Source: Clostridium sp.
Lineage (GTDB): Bacteria; Bacillota; Clostridia; Lachnospirales; Lachnospiraceae
Direction: 5' to 3'
DNA length: 37,582 nucleotides
Assembly: GCA_018377235.1 (NCBI GenBank)
Contig: JAGZZT010000026.1
Span: 1-37,582 of the forward strand
Each line of letters opens with the position of its first letter. Positions within the stretch are counted from its first letter, which is position 1. The notes beneath the pieces were generated by a model that saw only the letters and a list, made by a program, of their open reading frames with translations, made no database searches and had not been told where the DNA came from. Positions 1 to 8,221 of this stretch are shown one piece after another. Made by a program: the position numbers and the translations under genes.

Positions 1-53
1 GTGCAAAGCATATCCGAAGGTCTGTTAAAGTTACCCTTTTTTCTGAAAAACAT
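1..53 (-). CDS. possible 5' end of a gene running off the left edge
   Basis: An ATG-initiated frame of 17 codons runs off the edge with no stop and begins MFFRKKGNF. It follows the DUF3852-like gene in the same direction after 43 bases, as expected for the next gene of that operon. The upstream sequence is A/T-rich and offers only a weak purine run as a ribosome binding site, so the call is tentative. I do not recognise the product. Confidence 0.25.
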   Translation of the reverse strand, partial: MFFRKKGNFNRPSDMLC

Positions 54-96
54 ATCAAAATCTTTTTCAAAAAGTTCTTGACATATCACCAGAATG

Positions 97-432
97 CTAA
101 ATTCCAAGAATCTGCCAGATATAAAGCGGTGCAGTCAGTGTAAATACCAGACAGGCAAACAGAATTGCCGGTGCTGCCCATTCAAACTGCCCATGTTTCC
201 GATAATCAAAGTATGCCGTTCCCAATTTTCCAAAAAAGAACACGGCAAGGATCAGATCTATGGCTGGAAATACAACATGATCGACAACTGTTTTGATCTG
301 TTGGGATGCCGTCTGCCAGGTTCCCTCAATCGCCCCGGCCACGTCCCCGGAAGCCGCATATGCCGGCATACAGATTAGGCTTGCGAAAACTGCGGCTGTA
401 CAAACAGATGTTATGATTTTCTTTGTTTTCAT
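97..432 (-). CDS. DUF3852-like small membrane protein of mobile elements
   Basis: A 111-aa protein with an N-terminal signal peptide (KTKK, a hydrophobic core, then a PAYAA cleavage-like site near residue 26) followed by two predicted membrane helices, roughly residues 55-72 and 86-105. The size and layout resemble the small VirB2/TrbC-like proteins of conjugation systems, and the sequence looks like the DUF3852 family known from Clostridia integrative elements (from memory, not searched). The start is the ATG preceded by AGGAGG; a longer open frame upstream overlaps the neighbouring gene and has no ribosome binding site. It is the last complete gene of the element operon in the window. A role in the transfer or secretion channel is inferred. 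Confidence 0.6.
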   Translation of the reverse strand: MKTKKIITSVCTAAVFASLICMPAYAASGDVAGAIEGTWQTASQQIKTVVDHVVFPAIDLILAVFFFGKLGTAYFDYRKHGQFEWAAPAILFACLVFTLTAPLYIWQILGI

Positions 433-478
433 TAAAATGTTCCTCCTATTCCTGTGTAATTTCCTGCAAAAACTCCCC

Positions 479-2182
479 CTACTCTGGGTTCTGCGGTGCG
501 ATGTGCCAGTCACTCCATAGGTTTCCGTCAATGGTAATGGAATCGGTCAGATTCATGGAAAGCATCCCAGCCGGTGTCCAGCAATCCAACAACCATGTAT
601 ATGGCGTATAGCTTCCATCCGGATACCAAATTGGTGTAAAATGCGTTCTCCTCTCATAGGTACTGTAACCATTTTTCTTAAACTCATGGGTCATATCATA
701 GCCGCCATTCATCCGTTCCAAAAGCCTCCAAAACCTCTCATACTGAAATTCTGGAAAATAAGTCACCGCATTCTGCGCAGATGTCACTGCAGAACTCTGA
801 TTGGTGCTGACATGAGTTGTTACCTTTTCCTGGAATCCATAACCGGATTTCATCGTCCTTCCCGTAGCGGTAGGGGACTTTTCATCGATTGTAATTCTCA
901 TATCTGCAGTCAGGCTTGCGGAGTATCGGTCCAGGTCAAACTCCCACCAGCCATGGTCACACCAGTACCCGTCATCATCCTCATCCCCGCTGTGCCATAC
1001 CCAGTATTCCCTCCACCATGGCCTCCACACACCCCAGGATGCAGAGGTTACTTCTGCATTGGAAGGAACCGAAGGTCTTGTAAACCCGTCATTCCGGTCA
1101 TCTGCATTGGGATCTGGCGGTGGATTTTCATCCAGATCCACAACCTTGATGTGAAGAGTTCCTTTACTTGTTCCTCCTCCGCCCCGCACACGAACGGTCA
1201 TCGTCATAGTCTGAGGCTGCTCCGGTGTTGTCCAGCGGATCCAAGCCAGCTGACTGTCGCCGGACGGATAATATACCTCTCCCACCTCGTAGCTTCTTCC
1301 TCCTACGGAAAATGTTACGGATACCGGATGATCCGGATCACTCTGTCCTCCGCTTACCTCTACTGCCGTAATCACTTCCGTGTTAGTCCTATACTCATAA
1401 TCATAGGTCGTGATCTCCGGTTCCTCTGGTGGCACATCCCGAAACCGTACAATGCCAAGTCCCAGGGAACTTTTTATTTCACTGTTGGAACGGATTCCTG
1501 ATGTAGGACCTCCCCAAGCCGGATATCCCAGATCCGGTGTTTCCAAAAACATAGAAAGTGGTAGATTCTGAAATGCCACTGTTGGAAGGACAGCACGAAG
1601 CCCACCACTTAACATCTCATCATAGAGCGCTGCCTCTGTTGCTGTAACTGCAATCAGGGTTCCCTGAAATTTAAGAAAACTGATCGGCTCCAATAAGAGC
1701 CTATACTCCCCTCCCACCAGTGTGTCAAAATCCATTCCAGTCAGTCCTGCAATGCTGCGCACCACCTGTTCATCTGTAAAATAACTTTTAATCTGCTCAA
1801 TGTTTGCCTGCCCCAGACTTTTCGAGCTGATGATTCTGGGTAGAGACTGTGCCGGATTTACATACTCATATGGATTGGTATCAATCATCAAAGCACTTCC
1901 TCTGGTATAAGACATTTTACTGACTTTCCCAAAGGAGTAGGCAATATTCGGATGCTTGTTTGTTAAGTCAATCGGTCTTGTTACCGGATCATGGCTCTCT
2001 GCCCGAATGACAGTAACCCGCACCCCTTCATTTCCCGGTGACCAGGAATTCTGACTGGTCCCCTGTCCCATACTTCCGCCGCCCCCATCAAGATTTCCGT
2101 CCCCTACTGCATAAACCTGGATGGAGAGTATCAAAGACAGTAAGATTGAGACTATGAAAAACACACATTTCTTCTGTTTCAA
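479..2182 (-). CDS. large secreted protein of the element (unknown family)
   Basis: A protein of about 567 aa with a clear signal peptide: KQKK, a hydrophobic stretch of about 17 residues, then VYA cleavage. The most likely start is a TTG four bases after AAAGGAGG; the longer upstream frame begins inside a terminator hairpin. The mature protein has a Gly-rich N-terminus, a middle part with beta-rich segments resembling an Ig-like fold (around residues 270-350), a Pro/Asp-rich linker, and a striking Trp-rich acidic patch near residues 380-415. No membrane anchor or LPXTG sorting signal is visible. It lies after the Tad-like genes and before the DUF3852-like gene, so it may be a surface, adhesion or substrate protein of that machine. 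I do not recognise the family. Confidence 0.75.
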   Translation of the reverse strand: MKQKKCVFFIVSILLSLILSIQVYAVGDGNLDGGGGSMGQGTSQNSWSPGNEGVRVTVIRAESHDPVTRPIDLTNKHPNIAYSFGKVSKMSYTRGSALMIDTNPYEYVNPAQSLPRIISSKSLGQANIEQIKSYFTDEQVVRSIAGLTGMDFDTLVGGEYRLLLEPISFLKFQGTLIAVTATEAALYDEMLSGGLRAVLPTVAFQNLPLSMFLETPDLGYPAWGGPTSGIRSNSEIKSSLGLGIVRFRDVPPEEPEITTYDYEYRTNTEVITAVEVSGGQSDPDHPVSVTFSVGGRSYEVGEVYYPSGDSQLAWIRWTTPEQPQTMTMTVRVRGGGGTSKGTLHIKVVDLDENPPPDPNADDRNDGFTRPSVPSNAEVTSASWGVWRPWWREYWVWHSGDEDDDGYWCDHGWWEFDLDRYSASLTADMRITIDEKSPTATGRTMKSGYGFQEKVTTHVSTNQSSAVTSAQNAVTYFPEFQYERFWRLLERMNGGYDMTHEFKKNGYSTYERRTHFTPIWYPDGSYTPYTWLLDCWTPAGMLSMNLTDSITIDGNLWSDWHIAPQNPE

Positions 2183-2239
2183 GTATCCTCCTTTCCAACC
2201 ACAGGAAGCCTTGTTTCCTTCCCTGGTATCTGGGAAAAG

Positions 2240-2263
2240 AAAAAACACCACATTGATGTGGTG
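2240..2263 (-). terminator. intrinsic terminator after the DUF6550-like gene
   Basis: On the minus strand an 8-bp stem (CACCACAT/ATGTGGTG, effectively closed by a tetraloop) is followed by TTTTTTCTTTT. It begins 15 bases after the stop of the DUF6550-like gene. The next gene starts about 60 bases further on without an obvious promoter, so it may reduce rather than end transcription. Confidence 0.8.
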
Positions 2264-2278
2264 CTTCTTCTTTCTGTC

Positions 2279-2887
2279 TTAATCCATAATGCCAATCTTA
2301 TTCCCGTTTTCATACATATCTTCTGCTGCAGTTCCAGAGCCTCCTCCTCCATGGTTTTCTACCCAGCCGAATCCTGGAACATAGATCTGGTTCCCGGAAG
2401 TATCTCCTGCCTGCGGCTGTTCCGGATCTGCTACCGGTTCGGACGGTTTTTCTACCGCTTCATGATCCACTGGAATCGGAGGGGTATCCTGCTTTGTACC
2501 ATCTGGTTTTTGTGTTGGATCTGTCAGGATCTCCTTGCTTGGCGGTTCTGGTTTAGTTGGTTTTGGTTGGATACTCTGCGTTGTCTGATCAGTCTGTGGT
2601 GACCGGCTGTCCACCGCCTGAGTGTCTGTTTCCTGATTTTCTCCGATTCCTGGATGAATCACAAGGCTCTCTTCTTCTCTGGATACTACTTTACTTTCCT
2701 CTTCCTTCTTTTCAAAATCTCCAGGATCTACAATCAATTCTGTTTCCGTCTCCCCTGTTCCTGGCAGAACATCTTCACCGGACGGTTTCGAACCAAACTG
2801 CATTCCAATGGCAGCGATCAGGCCGATTCCTATGAGCACGCCGCCCAAAATTGCCAGATTCTTTTTCATCTTCTCTGTCAGTTTCAT
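2279..2887 (-). CDS. DUF6550-like single-pass membrane protein
   Basis: A 202-aa protein with a short basic cytoplasmic N-terminus, one membrane helix at about residues 12-30, and a long external region rich in Pro, Thr, Glu and Gln that looks disordered. This matches the pattern of DUF6550 proteins annotated next to Tad-like genes on Clostridia conjugative elements (recognised from memory). The start has a strong AAAGGAGG ten bases upstream. It is the last gene before a terminator, in line with the TadE-like and DUF4320 genes. It could be a wall-spanning or linker component of the apparatus, by analogy only. Confidence 0.65.
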   Translation of the reverse strand: MKLTEKMKKNLAILGGVLIGIGLIAAIGMQFGSKPSGEDVLPGTGETETELIVDPGDFEKKEEESKVVSREEESLVIHPGIGENQETDTQAVDSRSPQTDQTTQSIQPKPTKPEPPSKEILTDPTQKPDGTKQDTPPIPVDHEAVEKPSEPVADPEQPQAGDTSGNQIYVPGFGWVENHGGGGSGTAAEDMYENGNKIGIMD

Positions 2888-2968
2888 GATTCTGCTCCTC
2901 CTTTATCCTGTTTTCTGTTTTGTTATGCACAACATACTATACAATCCTCTCAAAGTCCAGGTCATTCC

Positions 2969-3514
2969 CTAGAACACCTCTGTATATCCAGCCTGTACCT
3001 TCAATGTGATCCACATGGATGGAAGAATCCGGCCGCCAAACCGAACTGGAACCTCCAGTCTAACAATGGCATCTGCCTCAAACCGCTGCGCATGGGCTGG
3101 ATCCGATGGGGCCAGAGGTGCATTCCGAAGCGTCACTTGCAGGCTGTCTATGGCAAACTCCATTGCAGTTCCAGTATCCGCATACTTTACATGCCTGCCG
3201 CCAGACAATTGGGTCCCTATGGTTTCATCCAGATAATCATAAATGTCCCCTTCATTCAGATCTTCTTCCCAGTTTCCCTCTCCAAAGGGAACATAGCTGC
3301 CAGAATATCCCTCCCTGACTCCATGATACACACCTGCATAATTATCATTGACTGTGGAAATGACAGCATCCTCCACAGCTTCCCGCACACCTGCCGCAAT
3401 GACTTGAAGCCGGAAATACTCACTAATCCCACACATCAGAATAATCAGCGAAAGAACAATCCCGATGGTCATGGGAAATGAGGAGGCTCGCCTGTCTCTC
3501 AGTATCTCTTTCAT
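2969..3514 (-). CDS. TadE-like pseudopilin or assembly protein
   Basis: About 181 aa. A basic N-terminus (KEILRDRRASS) precedes one membrane helix at residues 16-34, followed by an external alpha/beta domain with conserved-looking Asp, Gly and Tyr. This is the layout of TadE/TadF pseudopilins. The coding end of the DUF4320 gene lies just upstream, so the longer open frame is not used. The ATG is 14 bases from GGAGG, whereas a TTG at 3526 is placed better after AGGTGG, so the start could be either. It sits where minor pseudopilins are found in Tad operons. Family membership is inferred from layout and position. Confidence 0.6.
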   Translation of the reverse strand: MKEILRDRRASSFPMTIGIVLSLIILMCGISEYFRLQVIAAGVREAVEDAVISTVNDNYAGVYHGVREGYSGSYVPFGEGNWEEDLNEGDIYDYLDETIGTQLSGGRHVKYADTGTAMEFAIDSLQVTLRNAPLAPSDPAHAQRFEADAIVRLEVPVRFGGRILPSMWITLKVQAGYTEVF

Positions 3515-3536
3515 CCGTTTCCGCAATCCCTCCACC

Positions 3537-3947
3537 TCATTTCCAGTAAACTTCTGATTTTCCAGCTGCCTGTGCGCGAAGCGTAACCGGAAAAGAAGCA
3601 AACTCGCCAAACAGACCGATATTTGTATCCATCGTCAGGGTAACGGTAACCTCTTCATTTAACTGGATTCTTCCATGACTGGACCATAAAATGTCCGGAT
3701 GAAGCCCTGTTTTTTCCGACAGCACAGCGGCACGGCGGCTTGTCTCTGCACCTACGCGCCCGCTTACCTCTGCTTCACGCACCAGTTCTGTAGCGAAGGT
3801 ATCCAGCTGCTGTTTCTGAATAAAAACCGGAAGCACACGCATGGCAAGGGCAAGCACCATGACCGCACACAAAACCAGCACGATCACATCCACATATCCT
3901 TCGCCCCGTCTTTCTGACAGCGCTCTCCGTAAACGATGACTCCTCAT
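3537..3947 (-). CDS. DUF4320 family protein, pseudopilin-like
   Basis: A 136-aa protein: basic N-terminus (RSHRLRRALSERR), the motif GEGYVD, a membrane helix at about residues 20-38, then a soluble domain including DTFATELVREAEVSGRVG, which I recognise as typical of DUF4320. The start is the ATG after GGAGGAGAGG; the longer frame overlaps tadC. A short basic leader, a Gly followed by Glu, and then a hydrophobic helix is the class III prepilin pattern, so the prepilin peptidase in this operon may process it. It shares the GEGYVD motif with the Flp-like pilin of the same operon. A structural or priming role in the pilus or channel is inferred. Confidence 0.75.
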   Translation of the reverse strand: MRSHRLRRALSERRGEGYVDVIVLVLCAVMVLALAMRVLPVFIQKQQLDTFATELVREAEVSGRVGAETSRRAAVLSEKTGLHPDILWSSHGRIQLNEEVTVTLTMDTNIGLFGEFASFPVTLRAQAAGKSEVYWK

Positions 3948-3964
3948 CCTCTCCTCCTTCCTGT

Positions 3965-4837
3965 CTAAAACATTCCTCCAAGGCTCTCCAATGCCACATA
4001 GCAGATAATCGCCAAATAAGTCAGCAGAAAACATACCAGCATGACAAAGGAAAAAACACGGATCTTAGGAGGGATTTTCTGTGCCTGTGCTTTTAATCTC
4101 TGCAGTTCGATCTGCTTAAAATCATGAGCCAGCATCTGAAAATACACTGTGCTGTCATCCCCTCGAAGGACACCAATCAATCCACGTACCACATCGGATA
4201 GCATGGGCGAGTTCAGTCTTGCCTCAAATCGTGTCAGCGCCGCTTCATAATTGGAGGAACGCATATCCGCCAGAAGAATATCTAACTCTCCAGTCAGCGC
4301 TGGTCCCGCATTCCCCTTGAACCGCTCCAACATACCGATCACATTACGGCTTGCTTTCAGTTCCTGTTCCATAGTCGCCACCATTCTCGGAAGCTCCCCC
4401 TCTATCTCTTCCCGCTTTGCCTTTAAGGTTTCATCAGCTTTCTGATTTTCCTTAAAGTAAAGAAGTAAGGCCAGCACAACCACGACAGGAACCAGCAGCG
4501 GAAAAAGGAACATGCAGGGAATCGCCCCCAAAAGTACTGCGCCTGATTTTACCAGAGCATACGCCTGATACACTTCCGGGGTCATATTCATTCCACTGGC
4601 TTTTAACACATTCTGCATCCTGCTTCTCTTATATGCATCCATCCGGATGAAACCAGACAGTCGCACTGCTAGGATCATAAAATAAGTTTCCAATGTCTTT
4701 GCCGCTTTCCGCTCCTGTTTTACCGTACCCAGCATGGCCTTCGCCGCACCCATGGTAGGTAACTTTAGAACAGACGCAGTTAAAAAGAAAAGTCCCAGAG
4801 CTAAAAACAGCTCGAATAAAAATAACAAGCCTTCCAT
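3965..4837 (-). CDS. tadC: TadC-like type II/IV secretion platform protein (element copy)
   Basis: A 290-aa membrane protein with an N-terminal helix (residues 5-25), a pair of hydrophobic segments around residues 105-135, a long cytoplasmic helical domain (PRMVATMEQELKASR through the SPMLSDVVRGLIGVLRGD region) and a C-terminal helix (VFSFVMLVCFLLTYLAII). That is the GspF/T2SSF fold of inner-membrane platform proteins that contact the motor ATPase. The tadB stop lies inside its ribosome binding region (AGGAGGTAG), two bases before the ATG, so translation is coupled. Its partner would be the TadB protein encoded just upstream. The family is well supported; pairing with the element's own CpaF follows from position. 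Confidence 0.85.
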   Translation of the reverse strand: MEGLLFLFELFLALGLFFLTASVLKLPTMGAAKAMLGTVKQERKAAKTLETYFMILAVRLSGFIRMDAYKRSRMQNVLKASGMNMTPEVYQAYALVKSGAVLLGAIPCMFLFPLLVPVVVVLALLLYFKENQKADETLKAKREEIEGELPRMVATMEQELKASRNVIGMLERFKGNAGPALTGELDILLADMRSSNYEAALTRFEARLNSPMLSDVVRGLIGVLRGDDSTVYFQMLAHDFKQIELQRLKAQAQKIPPKIRVFSFVMLVCFLLTYLAIICYVALESLGGMF

Positions 4838-4839
4838 AG

Positions 4840-5769
4840 CTACCTCCTGTATTCAATGGGACGGGTCAGTTTCACTACAAAGCCAGCGGATATAAAAATA
4901 GCCGCCGCAGTGGCAGCCAGAATACACTGTCCCAGTACCGTATGCATCAGTACATCATACCAGTCCTGATTCAGCAGATACATAAGAGGAATATTGCCTA
5001 CTACAAACACAACCATGATCATAAACTCTTTTCTTGGTTCTGCGATCATGTATTCCAGTTCTGCGTTCACATTCCGCATATCTGACAGCTTTGATACGAT
5101 GGGCGGCAGTGTAGTCTTTAAGCTCCGGTCATGCTGGCAGTCACTGACCGCATCGCACCACTCCCGAAACACCTCATTATCAATCCTTCCCCGCAAAATC
5201 CGAAGGGCGGCCTGAACATCCGGATTTACCATTTTAATCTGGATGAGAAAATCCTGAAATACTCTGGACACTGGAGGATTTAAATATGCTATATTCTCCT
5301 CCACCGCCGTCACAATATCTTCTGTCCTCAGATATGCTGTGGTAATGACCGAAAGCGCCGTTTCCAGTTCTGCAGACACATCCCTTTTATAATAATTGGC
5401 AGTCAGTTTCACATACCAGAATGGTAGAAATAAAAAACCCACTGCCATCACCGGAGCAAGGAAAAAATTTCCCAACAAAATAGCAATGGATCCCCCAGCG
5501 CAAAACAGTGCCAGAGCAACTGCGCAGATGATGGAAAATCGGTTCCCCCTGCCCGTCATTTGAAGGATGTTCTGTGCTTCCTCCAGTTCCCTGCGCAAAA
5601 TCCCTGATTTTTTTCTTCCTGATGATTCCCTGATGTCTTCCCGCAGACTTCGTTTTGGATTCAATAGAAATCCAAACAGGCTGTCCGTAAACTCCACTGG
5701 CTTCATTCCCAGCAGTAAAAATACACCCACGATCATTCCCGCACACGCCAATAGCTGAATCGCCGTCAT
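4840..5769 (-). CDS. tadB: TadB-like type II/IV secretion platform protein (element copy)
   Basis: A 309-aa GspF/T2SSF-type membrane protein. It has an N-terminal helix (residues 5-22), two adjacent helices near residues 76-118, a cytoplasmic helical domain with a TAYLRTEDIVTAVEEN region, and two C-terminal helices. It lies between the motor ATPase and TadC as in standard Tad operons. Its ATG overlaps the ATPase stop as ATGA, a sign of translational coupling. It should form the inner-membrane platform with TadC, transmitting ATPase motion to pilin polymerisation. Family well supported. Confidence 0.85.
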   Translation of the reverse strand: MTAIQLLACAGMIVGVFLLLGMKPVEFTDSLFGFLLNPKRSLREDIRESSGRKKSGILRRELEEAQNILQMTGRGNRFSIICAVALALFCAGGSIAILLGNFFLAPVMAVGFLFLPFWYVKLTANYYKRDVSAELETALSVITTAYLRTEDIVTAVEENIAYLNPPVSRVFQDFLIQIKMVNPDVQAALRILRGRIDNEVFREWCDAVSDCQHDRSLKTTLPPIVSKLSDMRNVNAELEYMIAEPRKEFMIMVVFVVGNIPLMYLLNQDWYDVLMHTVLGQCILAATAAAIFISAGFVVKLTRPIEYRR

Positions 5770-7412
5770 TCATTCTCCTCCCCTCTATCCTTTTTTACAT
5801 TCAAAAGTCCTGCCAGAGTTTCCTGCGGCATTCCATTCTCCATCAACCGTCTTGCCAGACTGTCCGAGATTGGGTTGATTTGTCTATGGTGCCCCACAAT
5901 TACAAACTTTCCATCCTCCACCCTGTTTTCCGTAATCTGATATTGAAACAGCGGACGGTATCGTCTGGTTCCATCTGCCAGAATCTCACACTCCATGATT
6001 TCCATTAAACGGCGTTCCTTGTTTTCCAGCTGTTTGCAGAAAGCGATGATCGGATAGGCTTCCGTTACAAATCCCATCAAAGTCTCATCACTCATATCCA
6101 CAGCACGTTTACACAGGGAAACCATGCGGCGGTAAGTTGCCTCACAACTCATGGAATGGATGGTTGTCACAACCGCAACACCGGTTCTGGCAGCCTCCTG
6201 TGCCGCATTCGCTTCTGGTCCACGCATTTCTCCTACCACAATAATGTCCGGATTAAAGCGTAGCGCCATATCAAGGAGTGCAATCTGATCTACTCTCTGC
6301 CTCTCATTCTCGCTGTCACGGGTCAAGGTATGAATCACGGAATTGACTACCCTCCCATCCTTTCTGCGTACCAGCGCCAGCTCCCTTGAACCATTCTCAA
6401 TACTGTAAATACGCTTACCATCCGGAATTGTGGTCAGAAGCCAGCCTAACAGGGTGGTTTTTCCGGAGCTTGTGGCTCCCGCCACACACACAGAGATTCC
6501 ATACCGGATACACTCCGATAAAAAATCCAGCATCTGACTGGTTGCCGTTCCTCCCTTTATAAAGTCCTGTTTCTTCATGCTCTGGGGATTCACAATTCGG
6601 ATCGAGGCTGCCACCCCGACATCCTCATCAACAAGAGGTGTCTTCAGTACAGCAATACGGATATTTTTACTTAAATGTCCCAGAACGCTTGGACTCGCAT
6701 CATCCAGCACCATTCCAGACACATGCAACATACGCCGAATGACATTGATGGCATGTTCGGGGCTTTCAAAATGCTCTTTCAATTTTTCTGTCACTCCACC
6801 AGAATACTGGACCTCCACATCATCCCAGGCATTTACATCGATCTCCTCGATTCCTTCCCCGTAGATGTACTTTGTGAGAAAACCGAACTCTGCCATTTCT
6901 GAATAAATCGCATCAATCAGCTCATCCGTGGTTTTTCCCGGTACTTGTATACGGTTATCCTGAATATACTTCCCGGCAAATCGGCGGATCTGTGCTTTTA
7001 TTTCTTCGTTTCCATCTCCGGTTACCAGATTACTGTATTCTTTGGAAAGATACGCCTGTATCTCCTGCAGCACGGACTGAAAGTCACGCCCTTCATCCTC
7101 CGATGCAAAAAACAGGTCATGGGTACGGAGAGAACGACCTCCCGTTTTTTGAGTACACAAAGGAGCCTCTATGTCCTCCTCTTCTGACCAGATATCCTCC
7201 TTTCTATGCATCTGTCCTTCACAAGCCTGTTCCGACAGGCTATCATTTTGGAAGTTTTCTTCTATCCCCTCCCCTCCATCCAAGCCATCCAAAGAAGCCT
7301 CCGTTTCCATGATCTCCTCCGTAAGATGTCCAGAATCCTGTCGTGTTTCTTCCCGAACAGCTTCGGGAAAACCCGCAGAAAACGCGGCTTTGCTGCGTCT
7401 TTCCCCTAACAT
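5766..7412 (-). CDS. cpaF: CpaF/TadA-type secretion motor ATPase (element copy)
   Basis: A 548-aa member of the VirB11/TadA ATPase family. The first 90 or so residues are acidic and low complexity, an extension beyond the usual family length of about 450. After the N-terminal domain come the Walker A box GATSSGKTT (residues 312-320), Walker B with NPDIIVVGEM (387-396), and the His box TTIHS (416-420). These residues bind and hydrolyse ATP in a hexameric ring that powers Tad pilus assembly or type IV-like transfer. The start has AAAGGAGG eight bases upstream and overlaps the end of the CpaE-like gene by 7 bases. It is clearly distinct in sequence from the second TadA at 20,040-21,353. Whether it moves a pilin or helps transfer the element cannot be read from sequence. 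Confidence 0.93.
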   Translation of the reverse strand: MLGERRSKAAFSAGFPEAVREETRQDSGHLTEEIMETEASLDGLDGGEGIEENFQNDSLSEQACEGQMHRKEDIWSEEEDIEAPLCTQKTGGRSLRTHDLFFASEDEGRDFQSVLQEIQAYLSKEYSNLVTGDGNEEIKAQIRRFAGKYIQDNRIQVPGKTTDELIDAIYSEMAEFGFLTKYIYGEGIEEIDVNAWDDVEVQYSGGVTEKLKEHFESPEHAINVIRRMLHVSGMVLDDASPSVLGHLSKNIRIAVLKTPLVDEDVGVAASIRIVNPQSMKKQDFIKGGTATSQMLDFLSECIRYGISVCVAGATSSGKTTLLGWLLTTIPDGKRIYSIENGSRELALVRRKDGRVVNSVIHTLTRDSENERQRVDQIALLDMALRFNPDIIVVGEMRGPEANAAQEAARTGVAVVTTIHSMSCEATYRRMVSLCKRAVDMSDETLMGFVTEAYPIIAFCKQLENKERRLMEIMECEILADGTRRYRPLFQYQITENRVEDGKFVIVGHHRQINPISDSLARRLMENGMPQETLAGLLNVKKDRGEENE

Positions 7413-8218
7413 CCGAACACCTCCTTTGTGATTGCTTCCATGGTTTTTCTAAACCCCTTACTGTCCTTTAGCACCAGTTCTTTCAGAAGGTTTCCTTCCA
7501 GAACCTGTGCCTTTACTTCCTCGGAATGAGGGATCTGGAATGCCACATTGCCGAGCACTCGTTCAATGTGTTCGCTGGCCTCATTGGGATATACATTGCT
7601 GGCCACTTTATACTGCTTTTCTGCATCCCACTGACTGTCCTTAAGAAGCGGAAGCTGACTGGAAAGATAACTGATGGATTTCAGATCACAGTTTACCAGC
7701 CGCAACACTGCATCCGCCTCCATCAAGGCAATGGCCGAAAGAATGTCATTGGCAATACAGCTTCCACAATCAACGATGATATAGGGAGCGATCTTTCTCA
7801 AACACTGCAGTAATTCCTCTGCCTGTGTCCGCTCGTAAGGTGGATATGTGTATTCATTTTCCCCCTTCCTCATTCCAAGGATCGTTAGATGGCGTATTTT
7901 TTTATGAGTAATACAGTTATGGCGTACCAACGATTCCGACACATGGGTTGCTGCCAGAACACTCCCCAGAGAATGCTCCTCTTCCAGGTCTCCAGGAGGA
8001 CAGATACAGGGAAGCATCGGTGTATTCATATCACACAGAAGGAGAGCCACATCCTTCTTCTGCATGGCAAGACGCGCCGCCAGCTTCACTGCTGTCGTGG
8101 TTTTACCAGATCCAGGACTTCCCCAGACTGCCAGCATTTGATTCTCATTTTCCGGTTCCCAGTCAGGAGAGCTGTCCCCGGCTCCCCTGCTGAAAATACT
8201 GTTTTTCAGAAAATTCAA
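7406..8218 (-). CDS. cpaE: CpaE/ParA-like P-loop ATPase
   Basis: A 270-aa protein with a Walker A box GSPGSGKTT at residues 32-40, a DMNTPM motif after the second strand, and YIIVDCGS as the Walker B strand; this is the MinD/ParA/CpaE fold. There is no receiver-like N-terminal domain, unlike the chromosomal CpaE. It starts at TTG, immediately after the CpaB stop, with AGGTGG in the end of cpaB as binding site. It lies between CpaB and CpaF, where CpaE normally sits and helps place the Tad apparatus. The ATPase class is certain; the CpaE role rests on position. Confidence 0.85.
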   Translation of the reverse strand: MNFLKNSIFSRGAGDSSPDWEPENENQMLAVWGSPGSGKTTTAVKLAARLAMQKKDVALLLCDMNTPMLPCICPPGDLEEEHSLGSVLAATHVSESLVRHNCITHKKIRHLTILGMRKGENEYTYPPYERTQAEELLQCLRKIAPYIIVDCGSCIANDILSAIALMEADAVLRLVNCDLKSISYLSSQLPLLKDSQWDAEKQYKVASNVYPNEASEHIERVLGNVAFQIPHSEEVKAQVLEGNLLKELVLKDSKGFRKTMEAITKEVFGC

Positions 8219-8221
8219 GGC

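Noticed and set aside
641..1501. 286-codon plus-strand frame opposite the secreted protein
   Set aside because: It is antisense to a gene with a signal peptide and a good binding site; its translation is Cys/His/Pro-rich and has no recognisable domain.
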